Shown here: positions 37,237-50,000 of the stretch, in pieces
How the letters are laid out: each line of letters opens with the position of its first letter
Numbering within the stretch: position 1 is the first letter of the stretch
DNA from: Scatophagus argus
Lineage: Eukaryota > Chordata > Actinopteri > Scatophagidae
Direction: 5' to 3'
Length of the DNA: 64,000 nucleotides
Assembly: GCF_020382885.2 (NCBI RefSeq)
Contig: NC_058504.1
Coordinates: 13,155,019 to 13,219,018 of the forward strand
Notes under the pieces: generated by a model
What the model was told of the DNA's origin: nothing
Seen by the model: only the letters and a program-made list of their open reading frames with translations
Database searches by the model: none
Program-made: the position numbers and the translations under genes

Positions 37237-40200
37237 CTAGTCATCAGAGGTCAAAGTTCAGAACATCCAACTTGGATAGGAATGTTTTGAAGAGCTTAAA
37301 AACACACGTGGTCATTACTTACAGGATTTGTCATCTCTGCCTCTGTTCACTGAGGACACAAATGCAGGGAAGGAGGAAGTGGATGAGGAGAAATTAGATG
37401 GGGGTGAGGAGAGGGAGGAGGAGGAGGAGGAGGAAGAGGAAGAGACAGGCAAAGATGAAGACATGGAACCACGTCTGTCCCTCCAGTTCTCAGAGTCGCT
37501 CCCGTTATACACCTTCCCTGTCTGAGCGGCCCATGACTAGGACACAGAGAGACATTGTGGTGTATTAAATATTAAGCAGCGTTTCTTTCATCTGCGAACA
37601 TTTCACAGCAGCACCTTGTACCTCTGTCACCGTTCTCGTCTTTCATCTCTCTTTGTCGGTGATAGAAGTCATGAGGCAAATGGTTACAAGTAACCCCAGA
37701 TTCTCTCTTATGCAGAAGGTTTCAGTGGACATAGATCTAAAGACTTAATAAGAAAGGTCTTTAATTATGTTTCTAAACCAGCCCATCTTCACCTCTTGGC
37801 TGTAATAGTAATAGCACTCTCACAGTAAATTTTCAATGCTCTGTTTAGGTAGCATATGCTTCCTCCCAGATGCCTGGAATTTAGAAGAATATTCAGCATG
37901 TCAGAGGAATGCCTCTTGCTCTTATTAACCTAAGTGAATCAGCTTTTCCACTGGCTACTGAACAGTCAGAGAGCAGCTGTTCAGGAAGCTTTTCAAAAGC
38001 CAGGGAGGTGAGCTGAAACAGCTCAGGTAAACAGGTTGCTAAGGAGTGTCTGTGTTGACTTAGGCGATAGTATCACACGCCAGGTAATTGAGCATACAAA
38101 TTGGTAGTACTTACCACACAGTGAGATAAAGGCTTTAAACTGTTTGAGGGTAATACCAATAAATGAGACTGTGTTGGTGGGGATGGAATAGGGTGTTTAA
38201 ATCACCGCTCTGCAACAAAAAATGCACTGGCAGCTAAAAATAAATCAGCAAGTCCAGGAAAAGTGTAACTCAAGCCAGATCAGGATATAATTAACAAACA
38301 AAATGAGTTGGAAGTCAATTTTATCTCGATTTGTTAAACCGGACACTAAATAGACATGATGTTCATTTGTACCTGATGTCGGCTGTTGATGGTGCTCAGG
38401 TACGGCTTGTAGCAGCGTCGGCTGATGTTGCGCAACTCTTTGACAGCCTCAGCTGGCATGGACTTAGAGAAGCCAAGGCCACTCCAGGTGTCCGTGGGCG
38501 TCCGCACCTCTGTGACCACGGGTTTCCTCTGCATGGCTGACGTAAGGAGGAGGGAAAGTACCAGTTTAAAAGCTGCATTAACTGATTTTCGTGGCCACTT
38601 GGGGCCAGAAGACACAAAGCAGAAACACAACATCAACATACTATCAACTCATGTGTTACCTAATGTTTGCTTATTTCAGTATGGGACAGACAGAGAGTGG
38701 TATTTGCATTCTTTTTTTCTTTTCTTTTTTTTTTTAGCAGTGTTTCTGGCCTGTTGGTGAACTTAAATCCAATATTTATTTTTCTTTCAGCTGGTTTGGT
38801 GCCTACCTGCTCCTCAACGAAGGATGTGGCTCTTAGCTGCTAAATGTTTCATTAAGTTCATCAGTTAGTAACTACCGTTGTCTGTCTGCAGTTTAGTGCT
38901 GGACAAGTACCATGAGTTTATCAGAGCCTTTCAAACAGCTGCCTGTTGCATCTAACTATAATGTTACATAAAATCCAAACATTGACCTGAAAGACACTAA
39001 AATGCTCTGTAATACTGAGGAGAACTGCAGATTCAAGCGCTGATTCTCTGGGTTTGTCAGTAAGAGTATATCTCACATTATGTTGATTTTAAAATACAGA
39101 TCATAACACATTGACGCAGCAACAAGTCTGTCCATCACCAATATACAGTTCAGGTTTTCCACGTCCCATCTGATATCCTGAATTGGTCAAGCTGGGTTCA
39201 GGTGTTAAATAATGAATCACAAACAGAGTTTCCCCTTGCCAGCACATGCTGAGACAGACACGCACTCACATAAGAAACAAGTGACCCTGGTCCACTTTTA
39301 GCACTGGAACAGGATCCATGTGTGAATGTGTGATAAAAACTGTAACAGCACTCCAAAGAGTGTGATATCAATAGGTTTATAACCGGTGGGCTGTCATTTG
39401 TGTGCGTGTATGTGTGTGTTTTTGAGAGTAAATGTCCCATTCATATACGGACATATGGGTGTCTTAATGACTGTGAGGCAGATGGCCCATTCAGACTGCT
39501 AATTCATAATCCCATAAAGCAACACCGAGGGAATTCAGTACCATTTGGCTGCAAATCTTCCCAGTATCTTTCATTCTGCATGATGGATGAGGTAGCATTT
39601 CCTGTGTGTGTCCATGTACGCGTGTGTACGAGCGTGCCAACACAGCTGTGTCTGGATACATGTGTGTGTTGTCCGCGTCGTGTATCTGCCCCATGTGAAT
39701 AGAGTGGGAGTGCCAGTGTTACTCTATTATAACTTTGGCACAGTGCAGCCCATAAACAGGTCCCCTTCATCAGTTTGGTTGGCAGTGAACAGCAATGAAA
39801 TGGGGCCCCTCTATCAAGTCCCTGCGTCTGCTCAGGATGTTAATGTGTCCCCTCCATAACGTGCTTGAATAAACTAAAAAAGCTACTTATTCCTGGGTAA
39901 TAATATGACATTAAATCACATTTTAATAATGTCATGACCAAAACCTGTGCACTTTTACAGAAAACTAAATATTTCCAGTGATTGGTGTTGTTTGAAGGGC
40001 TAATTTAAAGTACTTTTCCAGTATGTGTCCTATTCAGCACCAAAAGACTGGTTAAAGCAATATACAAAGTGTGAATTTTTTGACTAAATTTCCTTGCAAA
40101 ATGTGTTTTAAATATATGTGTCTACAGTATATAGCAACTATAGATCAATTTTTTAAAGTGCTTGCATAGAGGTGCCCTAATTATTGCTGCAGAAGCTGTT

Positions 40201-43200
40201 GCAGAGCTCCTAAAAACCAGAGTAGCACAAAAAGAAATTATTAAACATTTAGGAACACTAACCTCTGGTTGCCAGAAGTTTCTTCTTCTCATAATCATAA
40301 TCCTGCAAAGTACCAACAGGAAATAGAGTGGGTAAATAATGCATGAAATTTATTTATTTTCTTTCTCTCTCTCTCTCCCTCTCTCTCATTACTGAGGACA
40401 AACACTTCTTGCTGCTGTTGAGGTAAACTTGTTAATCTCCCATGGAGTAAAAGTGTCAGAGACGACAAATAAGAAGGAAAGCAAATAAACATAAAATCGA
40501 TTCTCAAAATCAAATTGCACCGGGGTCAGGGATGTGAAAATAAATAGGTTACATAACAACATGAATAAAATGTTCCTGTTGTTTTCAGTCTCCAATTTGA
40601 TGACAGAAATTTAAGGCATTAAGTCTTGTCTCCTCTTTCCCTCTCTCATGCATCTTCCTCCTCTACAAGTAATTATCTCTTGAACACTACCACACATTCA
40701 GTGCCAAAAGTCTATCAGGGATTCAGAAAGACTTGATTGTCTTTCTAAACAAGGGACCTGCAATTGAGTTTTTCCTCACCTCGGCCTTGGATGACTCAGC
40801 ACGAACGTCCTGAGGCAGCATCACGTCTCTCCTTAGGCTGTTCCTCCGCTCACTCCTGCCTTCCTCAGACTCTGGGTTCAGCACTCTGGCACACACACAC
40901 ACACACACACACAAATACAGATTTGGAAATACAAGGTCAATCAAGGTGATGGGAGCTTGTGGTTTGAGCCGAGCAACAGCAGCAAATCAAATGGAGGATT
41001 TCAAAGACAGTGTCATGATATTGTGTAATTATGTAACATGTATTATATTGAGGGAGAGCTGCTCCATTAAAACTGGACGGTACTACAGGGCTTACGCACG
41101 AAAGGACAGAGACTCAGCAAAAAGTTAAAAATAGATGAGGACAACAAATTGTCCTTTCTCCAACTCAACTTTCTGTTAAAATCTGTGAAAATGTGTAGCT
41201 CCTGGCACAAGCAGGTGTGTGTGTGTATTAATCACGCTGTAGGGGAGTAATAATGTTCACATTCATTATGAGGACTCAACCTCCACAGGGACAAATCCTT
41301 GAAATCCTTGATTACTACAAGGTCATTGAGTTAATTTTTGAGTAGGATTTACTTTTATGGTGGAGAATTAATGTAAAACAAAACAATACCCTCTGAAGTG
41401 ACAAAAACCAGCGGGAAAGCTCACCTGTACGTTAGCGCCTGCCCTGTTGAATGACGTCTGCCTTGGATAAAAGCTTTGGTAATTTCAGGACCCTGGAGAC
41501 TCCCCCTCCGAGCCATCAGTCCCACCCTGCTGGTGCTGCTCACTGCATCACATACCTCAGATGATGACATCACCACAACCTTTGAGTTCTCATCTTCTGA
41601 TTGGCCAGACAGGTCATCATTTTCTAGGATCTGAAAATAAGGAGAGAATTCAGTGTTTAGGTTTATCAAGCCTGGAAGGAGATATTTAATTATGGTAGCA
41701 GTTTGACTATAAACAGGAACAAACTTTTTCCAGTGGCCTGCTGTCTGTTGCCTTCAGTCCTGTCCTCCCCTCGTCTGCAGGAGGGGTGAGACCTGGTGGA
41801 GGGGAGGGGCGGGGTTTTGTACCACTGAGCACCTCTAGAGAGGGAGCAGCACCAGAGCCTGATACAGCAAGAGGGAAGTGAACGTGAGGAAATTATCACA
41901 TTGGTTTGTAGGCGACTACTCGATAAAACGGGTGCACCTTAAGAACAGACCCGAGGTAAAACCCAACAAATTTCTATCTACCCACCATTTTTTGCATGTT
42001 TTGAATATGTGCTTAAAAGACAGACTGAATAGAAATGTCAGAAATAGAAGAAAAAGTCTTCTATTTCACAAAAGGTTAAAAGAATTGCTGAAAACACCCG
42101 AGAAAATTTGTCATTTTGATGAAGAGAGAACGAAGAAAACAATGAAAATCACAGAATGTGGATATGGTTATGTTGTTGAGCCGATTCAGATGTGTGCGTG
42201 TGTGTGTTTTGTTTTTTCCTTTGTTTGTTTGCCATGATAAACCAGGAGGAGTTACTGTGACTCTCAGGGTTATAATTCTTGTTTTTCCATTTTCATTCAC
42301 ATTATTGTACTTCAAAGTGTTCTCTTTTTCTCTTTTTGGGGGGGGACAAAGTACTCAGATATTTCACCTAAGTAAAATAAAGCAATACCAAAGTGTAAGG
42401 TAGAGTACTTGAGTACGTGTTCATAGTTACTTTTTACCACTGCTGGAAAAATCAATACAAGTAAAAATTGGTGCTGTCTTGCTGTTTTCATTCATTAATC
42501 TCAGTGTCCACAGAATGGATTTGTTGAGGCTGGGGGTTGGGGTAATGAACTGCACTGCTGTCTGCCACAATTTCGTTTTTGGCCAGAGGTGGAAACTTTA
42601 AAATTCTGAACACAGTGGCCGTCCAGTTTCCATGACATTTGGATGGCAACACACCTACACAGATACATAGCTCACCCTGCTCGGAGAGACGAAGCTGCTG
42701 CAGCAACATGTTGAACCAGTAGTTGGTTAGCCCGCTGCCAGCTAACGTGGGGTCAGGGGTCATTTCGGTTACCTTGGCAGTCTCACAGGAATCCAACCCC
42801 AGGAGCAGACGACGGGACTCATAAAGACAGGAGATGTTTCTTTCCAGACCTTTCACCACCACTGACTGATGCAAATGGAGAATTTTACATTTGTTATCAA
42901 CACAAAGGCTGCAGGGCAGAGTAGTTTTTCATCAATCAAAATGAACATTCAGCAATAGAAATGTATTATTTAATTCAGCACATATGAAACAAGTATTCAC
43001 AAACTCTACTGTGTGGTCCTAAGTTTAAAGGGAATTTAAAAAAAGATGGGACTGGTTGCCAACAAATCAGCAAGCAGCACAGCTACATTGTTAAGGTTGT
43101 ACCTTGCTGGTCTGTTTTACTTTGGGCTTGACACTAATGAAGACTCCCAGGTTTTGCATCATCTGAGCCAGTTTACAAGGATCTGCCTCGCCATCTTCAC

Positions 43201-46200
43201 GCATGTCAAACATCAAACACACAGGCAGACAGTCCTAGATGTGTGCACAAAGAGACATACTGTATATCTCACAGAATGGAAAATAACAGATAAAAGTATT
43301 TAAAAAAAAACAAAAAAAAAACACTTTTGTTTTGCAAAGGAAGATATATGCATCTTGCACACCCACAAGGAACACAAATACAAAAACAACCAAATGCACT
43401 TGCAAATGTTCTTATAGCTCCTCTCTTATAGCATAATTCTACCCTGGCTGAAATAACACACTGCACTGTACCATGAGCTGCTGCCGAGCCAGACACACTC
43501 CATCAGGGCTGCCCTGAATGAGCAGTGAAGGAGGGCTCTGTGGAGCACTGAGGTCTGGTAGGATGATCTGGGTCTGGGTCTGGTGCATGACACTCAGGAA
43601 GTGAGCTCCATTCTGCCCCAAAAGGAAGAGATGCTGCTGGGAGGTGACATCCAGCTGGCTGCTCACTATGACCTCTGAACCCAGCAGCAGGTCCATCAGT
43701 ATGCAGGCTGCTTTCTGCCAGATGAAGATGTACGCATACATGAGATTATATTATATACATTAATTAAACCTTATCCTAATGTGTATAAGCTGTAAGGTGG
43801 GCTACATGTCTCTAACATGTTTGATATTAACCTTGACAGCAGCTGTGTTGCCCTGCAGGCCCCAGACGGTGCAGCAGCTTTCATAGAAGGTGGGTTGCGC
43901 CTGAGGATGGGGTGGAACTGCCCTGAAGCTCACATTGACCCCAAATGTCTGCACTACCTGCTGGATGAGCGGAGAACCGACATCTGGCAGAGTCTGGGGC
44001 ACCAGGCTGACTGGGAGGTCAAAAGTCAAGGACAATGGCTGCAGATCCTAAGATAAGGAAGATTGGATGGAAAAACAAGAAGTGTGATAGAGAGGAGAGA
44101 CAGAGAGGACGGAAAGCGACTTTTTTGACATATGTACCTGTCCTCTTTGCATCGGCCACTCTATTAATCACTCTATTGATTGCTGTCTTGACAGGAGTGA
44201 AAAAATTGAGTTTTGAGACAAATAAAAACCTATGCAGGGTAGCCTCAGCCTAGATAAGCACTCACTCTTATCCTTCTCCTGGCATCCTCCACTCCTTCTA
44301 TGGGCCCAGCAATGGAGACCTGGTAAAAGTTGATAAGTAAAAGTAAATGAGGTTGTTTTCAGGTCTTTAATTGTCAATATAACCGTTGGTGGCTCACTAA
44401 ACTGCTGCCTTAGTTTTACCTGGTTGCTTTTCTCTCCAGTGGCATTGTGTCGGTTGGAGTCAGGGAAATGGATGTGACAAGATGTGACCTCCATCACCTT
44501 TTTGATGTTTCCACCACCCTTCCCGATCACATGGGAGTGCTCTGTATAGGCCACATCCATCTTTAGAGTCACCTTGTTCACCTGGATTTTATATAAAAAG
44601 TGGCATCATTTGTGCAGATTACTTTTCAGTACTTGGTTGGCTTCAGGTGTTCGTGAGGACAGGCACAAAATGAAAAATTGTAAATGAATAGAAGATCTAG
44701 TCTTTATGTGCACACAGTAGCCACAAAGTCTCTCCCTCCCACAAGTAAAATTTATAACAAAAAGAAGGGAAATGGAAAATCTTGGTTCATTGTTGCCAGA
44801 ATTGTTCAGACAAAATGTTGGAATCAAGCAGCAGAGCCCTCACCCGTGTTTCCAACACTTCTAGTATCTTCTTTTTGGCCTCCAAAACATTGGCTCTTTT
44901 CCCTTCCACCTTAACATGTGGATCTAAATTGAAATTGGAGTTCAATTTAAATGTTAAACATTTGAGTATGCTGCAGATAATAGTCAACGGTTAACTTACT
45001 TGTGCGGTCAGGACACAGAAAGGAGATATAACAAAGACTACTGCTTTGGTGTGACTGAAATATAGCAAGAATTTGTCACCTTTCTTTGACTTGGCGCCAA
45101 TTTTCAGCTTCGATGGCCATTTCACCTTAGTGTCAGTTTCTCTCATCACCTGCGAAAGCGCATACAATAGGAGAGCGTGAGAAACAAAGACTGTCACTGT
45201 ATGCCACAAAGAGACATACAATCAGAGCACACATACAAACCCATCCAGATGTGCAGTAGATCTCTTCACTCTAAGAAAACAAAGCCTCATTTGCATTTCA
45301 AAGACTGTGATTATCACCTCTCTAAAAGCCATAATCAGAAGCTGTGGAGCGTGGAACAAATATTAGACTAGTCGCAGCTGATCTGTAAGTTACAGTAAAC
45401 TGATGATTACTGGTGGCTTTCACTTTTCAGCAGCTTTTCTTTTTTTATAGCAGATTTTTTTTGTTTGTTTGTGATATGTTCACAGTGTGTGAGAGTGTGT
45501 GTGTGTGGAGGTACAGAGTTCTACTTACTCTCTCAAAAAACTCCTCTCCTGTCTCATCATCTCCATGCTTTGGAGCTGCAAAAAAAAATAGCCAGTAAAC
45601 ATAAGGAAGAGACTGAAATAAAGGCACATTTCAAAAATCCTGCTGTGTGATTTATCATGTTTTGTTGGTCACCAGCACAATATTCCTTTGTTTACAGGAC
45701 AAGTGGTCAATATCAAGCATGTGTGCACAGTCAATATTTAAATGTTGACTTGGCTGAAATTTGTCAACTGGAGCAAGAGGTTGCCAGGAACATAAGCAGT
45801 TTTAAAAGGCCATCTCTCCACTGTGACATTTACAGGGTACGGGAGGGGTGGGGGCGATTGGGGCGGGGGACCCAGGAACACCCTCAACCCCCCTCATCAC
45901 TATGGGATACGCAGGCCAGAGCCAAGGAATGGGAAAAGAACAGTATGGGGTGGAGAGAAAAGGTGGTGGCATGGGGAGGGGGGCACAAATTAGCCTAGAG
46001 ACAACTACTCACATCAGTGGCCTTTGCTGACGCAGAGACCTCCCAGTTGACAAAAAAAAATTAACAACAACCAAATTACAAAGGAATGTGTAAATAATAA
46101 TAAAAAAAAGCTCCTCGGCCTATCAGAATGAGGTCTCAAGGGCAGTCTGGCAGATTAACGCCTAAAGGGATGAGATAAAATATTTACCGCCTGACTGAGG

Positions 46201-46915
46201 CTGCTCAGACAGACACTAAGAGCACAATCCCACCTGCACACACCAGTAAAACAACCCACAGTTATCAGTGTTGAATTCACTCAGGCTTTCCTATCAAGAG
46301 TCTGTGTGAGGACAAACAGACAAACATCAGCCTCTTTCTGCAGCAGCAGCAGCATACGGTCGCAGGGAGTCTCCCCACTAACACAGGGCAGGCATTTGTC
46401 ATAAGCCTACCACGTACTGACAGCCAGCGGGGGCAGCTACCTCTGCTTCCTACATAGCAATGATAATAGCAGAAAAAAAGACTTCTGAATGCATTGATCG
46501 TTGTAGGCAATAGATCACGGTGATAAGGCTCAGTGGAAGGCAGTTATACTGATGGTGGCAACAATTGCACAGCCAGCTGGAGGCCCTGACAGACACACAG
46601 GCTCTGGTAGGGCACACAGGAAACACTCAGGTGCATCTCGTCTCACTCACCATACAACATGTTCTCCAGCTTCTTCCTGTCAATCCTGAACCTCTCCTCC
46701 ACCCAATCCGGGTCCAAACTTTGCCCTCTTTCATTCTCTGGCTCAGTCCCCCCTTCCTCCTCTTCCTCATCCTCTTTTTCCTCTCTGTCAGGTTGGGCCT
46801 CGCTGGGCTCAGGTTTCGCAGCTGAGCCGGGTTCTACGCTAGTTTCCACTTCGGGCTGCTGGGGTGCTATGGTTGCCGGGACCGGAGAGCTCTCCTCGGT
46901 GGTGGTGGTGGCCAT
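36501..46915 (-). CDS. bicc2: Bicaudal-C family RNA-binding protein (bicc2-like), complete, 19 coding exons
   Basis: A cytoplasmic RNA-binding translational regulator with KH and SAM domains; relatives act in embryonic patterning and ciliated epithelia. Exons in transcript order: 46651-46915, 45529-45575, 45080-45149, 44844-44923, 44420-44581, 44266-44319, 43832-44047, 43472-43714, 43103-43234, 42676-42865, 41725-41858, 41425-41630, 40780-40885, 40263-40302, 38373-38536, 37323-37521, 37070-37236, 36733-36832, 36501-36631. They sum to 2706 bases, exactly 902 codons with the stop, with all phases compatible. Layout: acidic N-terminus (1-70), KH/KH-like region (about 70-460), disordered linker, the block KPVVTEVRTPTDTWSGLGFS (about 653-672), SAM domain (about 803-865) and tail LEGGASGRLPR..NRW. 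Length 901 against 974 in human BICC1. Divergence from BICC1, mainly in the linker and third KH, is why I prefer the fish paralog bicc2 over bicc1a or bicc1b. Family certain, paralog name likely. Confidence 0.88.
37323..41858 (-). CDS. bicc2: bicc2-like exons 11-16, disordered linker
   Basis: Six exons cover residues about 487-769. Most of it is low-conservation and rich in Ser, Pro and charged residues; SPPPGLTP in exon 11 matches a BICC1 linker motif. Exons 14 and 15 are well conserved: DYDYEKKKLLATR, then KPVVTEVRTPTDTWSGLGFS and KSMPAEAVKELR. Exon 16 has NGSDSENWRDRRGS followed by a run of ten serines encoded by repeated TCC/TCT. The exon 11 donor (gtttgt) is weak; it is chosen because it alone keeps the frame into exon 12. 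Confidence 0.8.
38820..38955 (+). repeat. Dispersed repeat, copy 2 (in bicc2 intron)
   Basis: A shorter, diverged relative of the repeat at about 34430-34790, in the same orientation. It shares ttagctgctaaatgtttcat, ttcatcagttagtaactac and the phrase around gtttagtgctggacaagta. Located between bicc2 exons 14 and 15. Confidence 0.45.
42340..42462 (-). mobile_element. hAT-like repeat fragment
   Basis: On the minus strand it reads cagcagtggtaaaaagtaac, then acgtactcaagtactctacc and gaaatatctgagtactttgt. This is one end of the abundant fish repeat with CAGTGG termini and agtac-rich subterminal sequence. It lies in bicc2 intron 10. Only one end is present. Confidence 0.5.
42676..45575 (-). CDS. 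bicc2: bicc2-like exons 2-10, KH and KH-like repeat region
   Basis: Nine exons cover residues about 89-486. The first KH-like unit has TDTKVKWPSKLKIGAKSKK and DPHVKVEGKRANVLEAKKK. The second reads VTLKMDVAYTEHSHVIGKGG with the RNA-binding GXXG loop GKGG at residues 174-177 and CHIHFPDSNR after it. A KH-like unit follows (residues 227-298). The third KH carries LDVTSQQHLFLLGQNG, with GQNG at 331-334 where BICC1 has GRNG. The last KH-like part is CLPVCLMFDMRE and LGVFISVKPKVKQTSK. All splice sites are GT/AG and the phases join. Confidence 0.88.
46651..46915 (-). CDS. bicc2: bicc2-like exon 1, start codon and acidic N-terminus
   Basis: The ATG is the complement of 46913-46915. The protein starts MATTTTEESSPVPATIAPQ, passes through a Glu-rich run, and ends DPDWVEERFRIDRKKLENML. 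The last block corresponds to SPEWSEERFRVDRKKLEAML of BICC1, which fixes the frame and makes this start plausible. The donor (gtgagt) falls after the first base of a codon. Glu-rich sequence just before the KH region is also seen in other family members. Confidence 0.88.
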
Positions 46916-47090
46916 AGCGGGACTGAGCCCTCGTCAGTGTTTGTGTGTGTGTGTGAGGCTGTGTGCATGTGTGTGACCAAGGAGACCGGCGGGGAGAGAA
47001 AAAAAGGGGAGAGGGGCAAAGAAACACCCCCTGTGCCTTTCCTTTAAGTCTCCCGCCCCCTTCACTTAATTTAGTACACAAATCTAACTC
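46916..47090 (-). promoter_or_regulatory. bicc2: Probable bicc2-like 5' UTR and promoter
   Basis: The stretch upstream of the ATG is relatively GC-rich on the minus strand and contains a CA/TG repeat. I see no TATA box at a convincing distance. The transcription start cannot be fixed from sequence; the designation rests on position. Confidence 0.4.
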
Positions 47091-50000
47091 TCTCTCTTTT
47101 TCTCTTCAAGCTATTTGAGACTTGAAGGATTTGCTGCTAAGGGCTTGCATTGCACAGATTTAAGAAGAGTCACTTTTTTTACTATAACACAGGCCATGTT
47201 TTCTCTATTTGAGTGACTCCAGGCAGACAAATAAAATCTATACCTTCACCAGGGGCTCACTCTGCTCTGAACAAATCCTCTGTAATCCTCAGTTCAACGT
47301 CCACCAGATTATGTGGATATAAAGTCAAGGCCTACTGTAGGACAAAGATACACATCACACCCATACACACACACACACACACACACACACAAATATCCTG
47401 AAATCTCTGAAAACTGTCCTCACACCAGCAAACACAGCTAACAAAATAAACAGGCAATCCAGTTGGGTTCCACCGCACGTCTGTCCATGTCTGCCCTCCC
47501 TCCCCTTCCTCTGAAAGAGCAGTGCGAGGGCTTCAGATTCCAGAGGTCAGGGTGAAGGGAGTGGAGGGGTGCAGTGCAGCAGTGAGCGTGTGGTGCTTGT
47601 GTGAAGGGAGAGTTTGTAACAATGCCTGAGAGATAAAAAAAACCCCAAAAACAAACAAATCTCCAATCAGTGGTGGAAGAAGTATTCATCTTCCTCTTGT
47701 CAATAAAAGTAACAAGACAACAATATAAAAAAAATATTAACAATTGCCAGTAGCATTTCACTCCCCTTCAAAGGGTTACAAAATAAATCTGATTCGTTGT
47801 GAGATTATTAATGTGGTGTGGGTAAGTAAAAAAAAAAAACAAGAAAGAGAAAGAGAGAGAGATAACAAGGAAAAAGCAAATCAGTTGTTTTGTTCTGAGT
47901 TTTCTCAAATTGTTTTTTTTTTGTGAAATATTGGATATTTTTACTTCTTTGGGTGTCGATCTTAACAGTTAATTAAATGAAACCATCTGAGAAATCACTT
48001 TCCCTTGCATGCCTAACAACTCATTGTCTCGCTTCCTGCTGAAATATGTATTAACTTACCACATAAGCGAGCCATTGTGTGAGTTTTGTCCCTTTTCTTT
48101 ATTCAAATTGTCCTTTCCTTTTAGCCCATCAACATATTAACACGATGAGACACTGCGTTTCAGTCAGGATCCACGAGTTAAAACGGTCTGGAGCCACTGG
48201 TTTGCCTTTTAATGCACTATTGTTCTAAGATCTGGAATTTCGAGTTGTGTTTTTCTTCTTTCCATCAGTAATGAAGTGTTATAAAATAAAAGCTTTTGTG
48301 GCAGGCGATTACAAACTATCGAACTGCGGAGTATAACTGCAGAGGATAATTTAGCATGAACAGTAACCAATAACTCTAGCTGTCAGATAAATAGTGGAGT
48401 AAAAGTATTTTAATGTGGAGTACATGTACCGCAAAACTGTGCTCAAGTTGTGTACTTGAGTAAATGTATACATGTTCCACCACTGCTTTCACTGATGCCC
48501 ACCTCCATCAGCTTGTTTGCACCCTCTGCCTCAGAATTCGTTTGAGAACAAGCAGGCTGTGAGAGAAGTGTAATTTCAAGTGACAGGGGAGAAATAGTTT
48601 AAAAGTTACCAAAAAGGCAGAGCAAGTGTGATTTCAGAAATGGTTTAGCACTTTTTAAGTCCCCTCACTGTTTCAAATCTCTAAAACTTGAGAACTTGAT
48701 TACAGACTGAAACATTATAAAAAACAAACTGCTCAGTTAGTGAGCTCTAGCGGGACTCTGTTTGCTGCTGTGTTTTCCATATTGCCCAGACAAATTCGGC
48801 CCCAGGCTAATCAGCAGACGTTATTTGGCAGCACAGAGATCTTGCTAACATTACAAACTACTGCAGGCTAGACTTATTCGCCCGAGGAGAATGGTGAGTG
48901 GAAGCCACGATGACTGTGTCACCATGGAAACTGGTCAGAGAGTGAGCTATTCCGAGTTTAATGTGACTTCACAACTGCAGATCTCCTCCCTGCAGCCCCC
49001 CCGGCGGTCTGACTGGAAAGTGTGTGCTTCCAGGAAGAGTCGAGGCGTGCGTCACTATTTGACCCACAGGCAGAGGAAAGAAAAGCCAAACCGTCCTGCA
49101 CAGTGACTGATGATGAGCTCTGTGCGGTTTATTAATCGACTGCTGATCCCGTGAGTAAATCCTGTAATCATCTAAATAGACATATAGATCAGTACCACCC
49201 TTTCTGGTTAAAACACATTCTTCTTCTTCATTAAATCACCTCACAGCCTCCTTATACATTTACACGATGAACTGGGCTGCCTCTCCAATACTTAGAGGCT
49301 TTGACTAGATGTAATACACATTCAGGTGTCCTCAGAGAAATTGTGTGTGAGAGAGAAGTGCTATAAAGCTATGAAGTGCATCAAGTATTGGAAAAATATT
49401 TTTATTTTCTGATTAGATGCCATCATTAAGCCTTATTTGTGACTATGCAGAAACCTCATTTGAAAATAAAATATTGCTTCCCTCGGTAAGCAGAATCTCT
49501 ACAAATTATTGATTTTAGCATCACAGTATTCAACATTCCTTCTAGTATTTATATTTTAGCACTGCTGCAATCTCTCTGATTGTAGGGTGTGTGCTGGTTT
49601 TAAAACAAGATGTTAAAAATACAGTTCCTTATTTAGGCAGCCTGTACTTCTAATATATACAAATGAGCCTTTTAAAGCATGGTAGTGTTGTATTGTGGTG
49701 TAGAATTAAGATTGGCTCCACTGGAGAGTTTTTTTTTTAAATGTAATACTGCAAAGATAATAGCTTTTCTCTGCAGTACACAAATCAGAAAAACCATCCA
49801 GCTGAGCCACGGTTTTAAATAAATTGAGGTTATAAGTCCAAGTCTACTCCACAAAAATCTAAATTTTAAACAGAAAATTATTAAATTATTTTGATCTTTT
49901 TTTATCATTAAGTTACCTGTTAAATTACATTACAATTTCACAATTTCACCTTTTCAGATTTTAATCTTGTTCCATGAAATGCCTCTATCTCACAGGCCTT

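Noticed and set aside
37328..37525. Glu-rich plus-strand ORF
   Set aside because: Antisense of bicc2 exon 16, whose repeated TCC codons read as GAG/GAA on the other strand.
48891..49106. 71-codon ORF in a GC-richer patch with a donor-like ATG-gtgagt
   Set aside because: It has no recognisable domain. Joining it as an upstream dele1 exon would put exon 2 out of frame. A non-coding role cannot be excluded.
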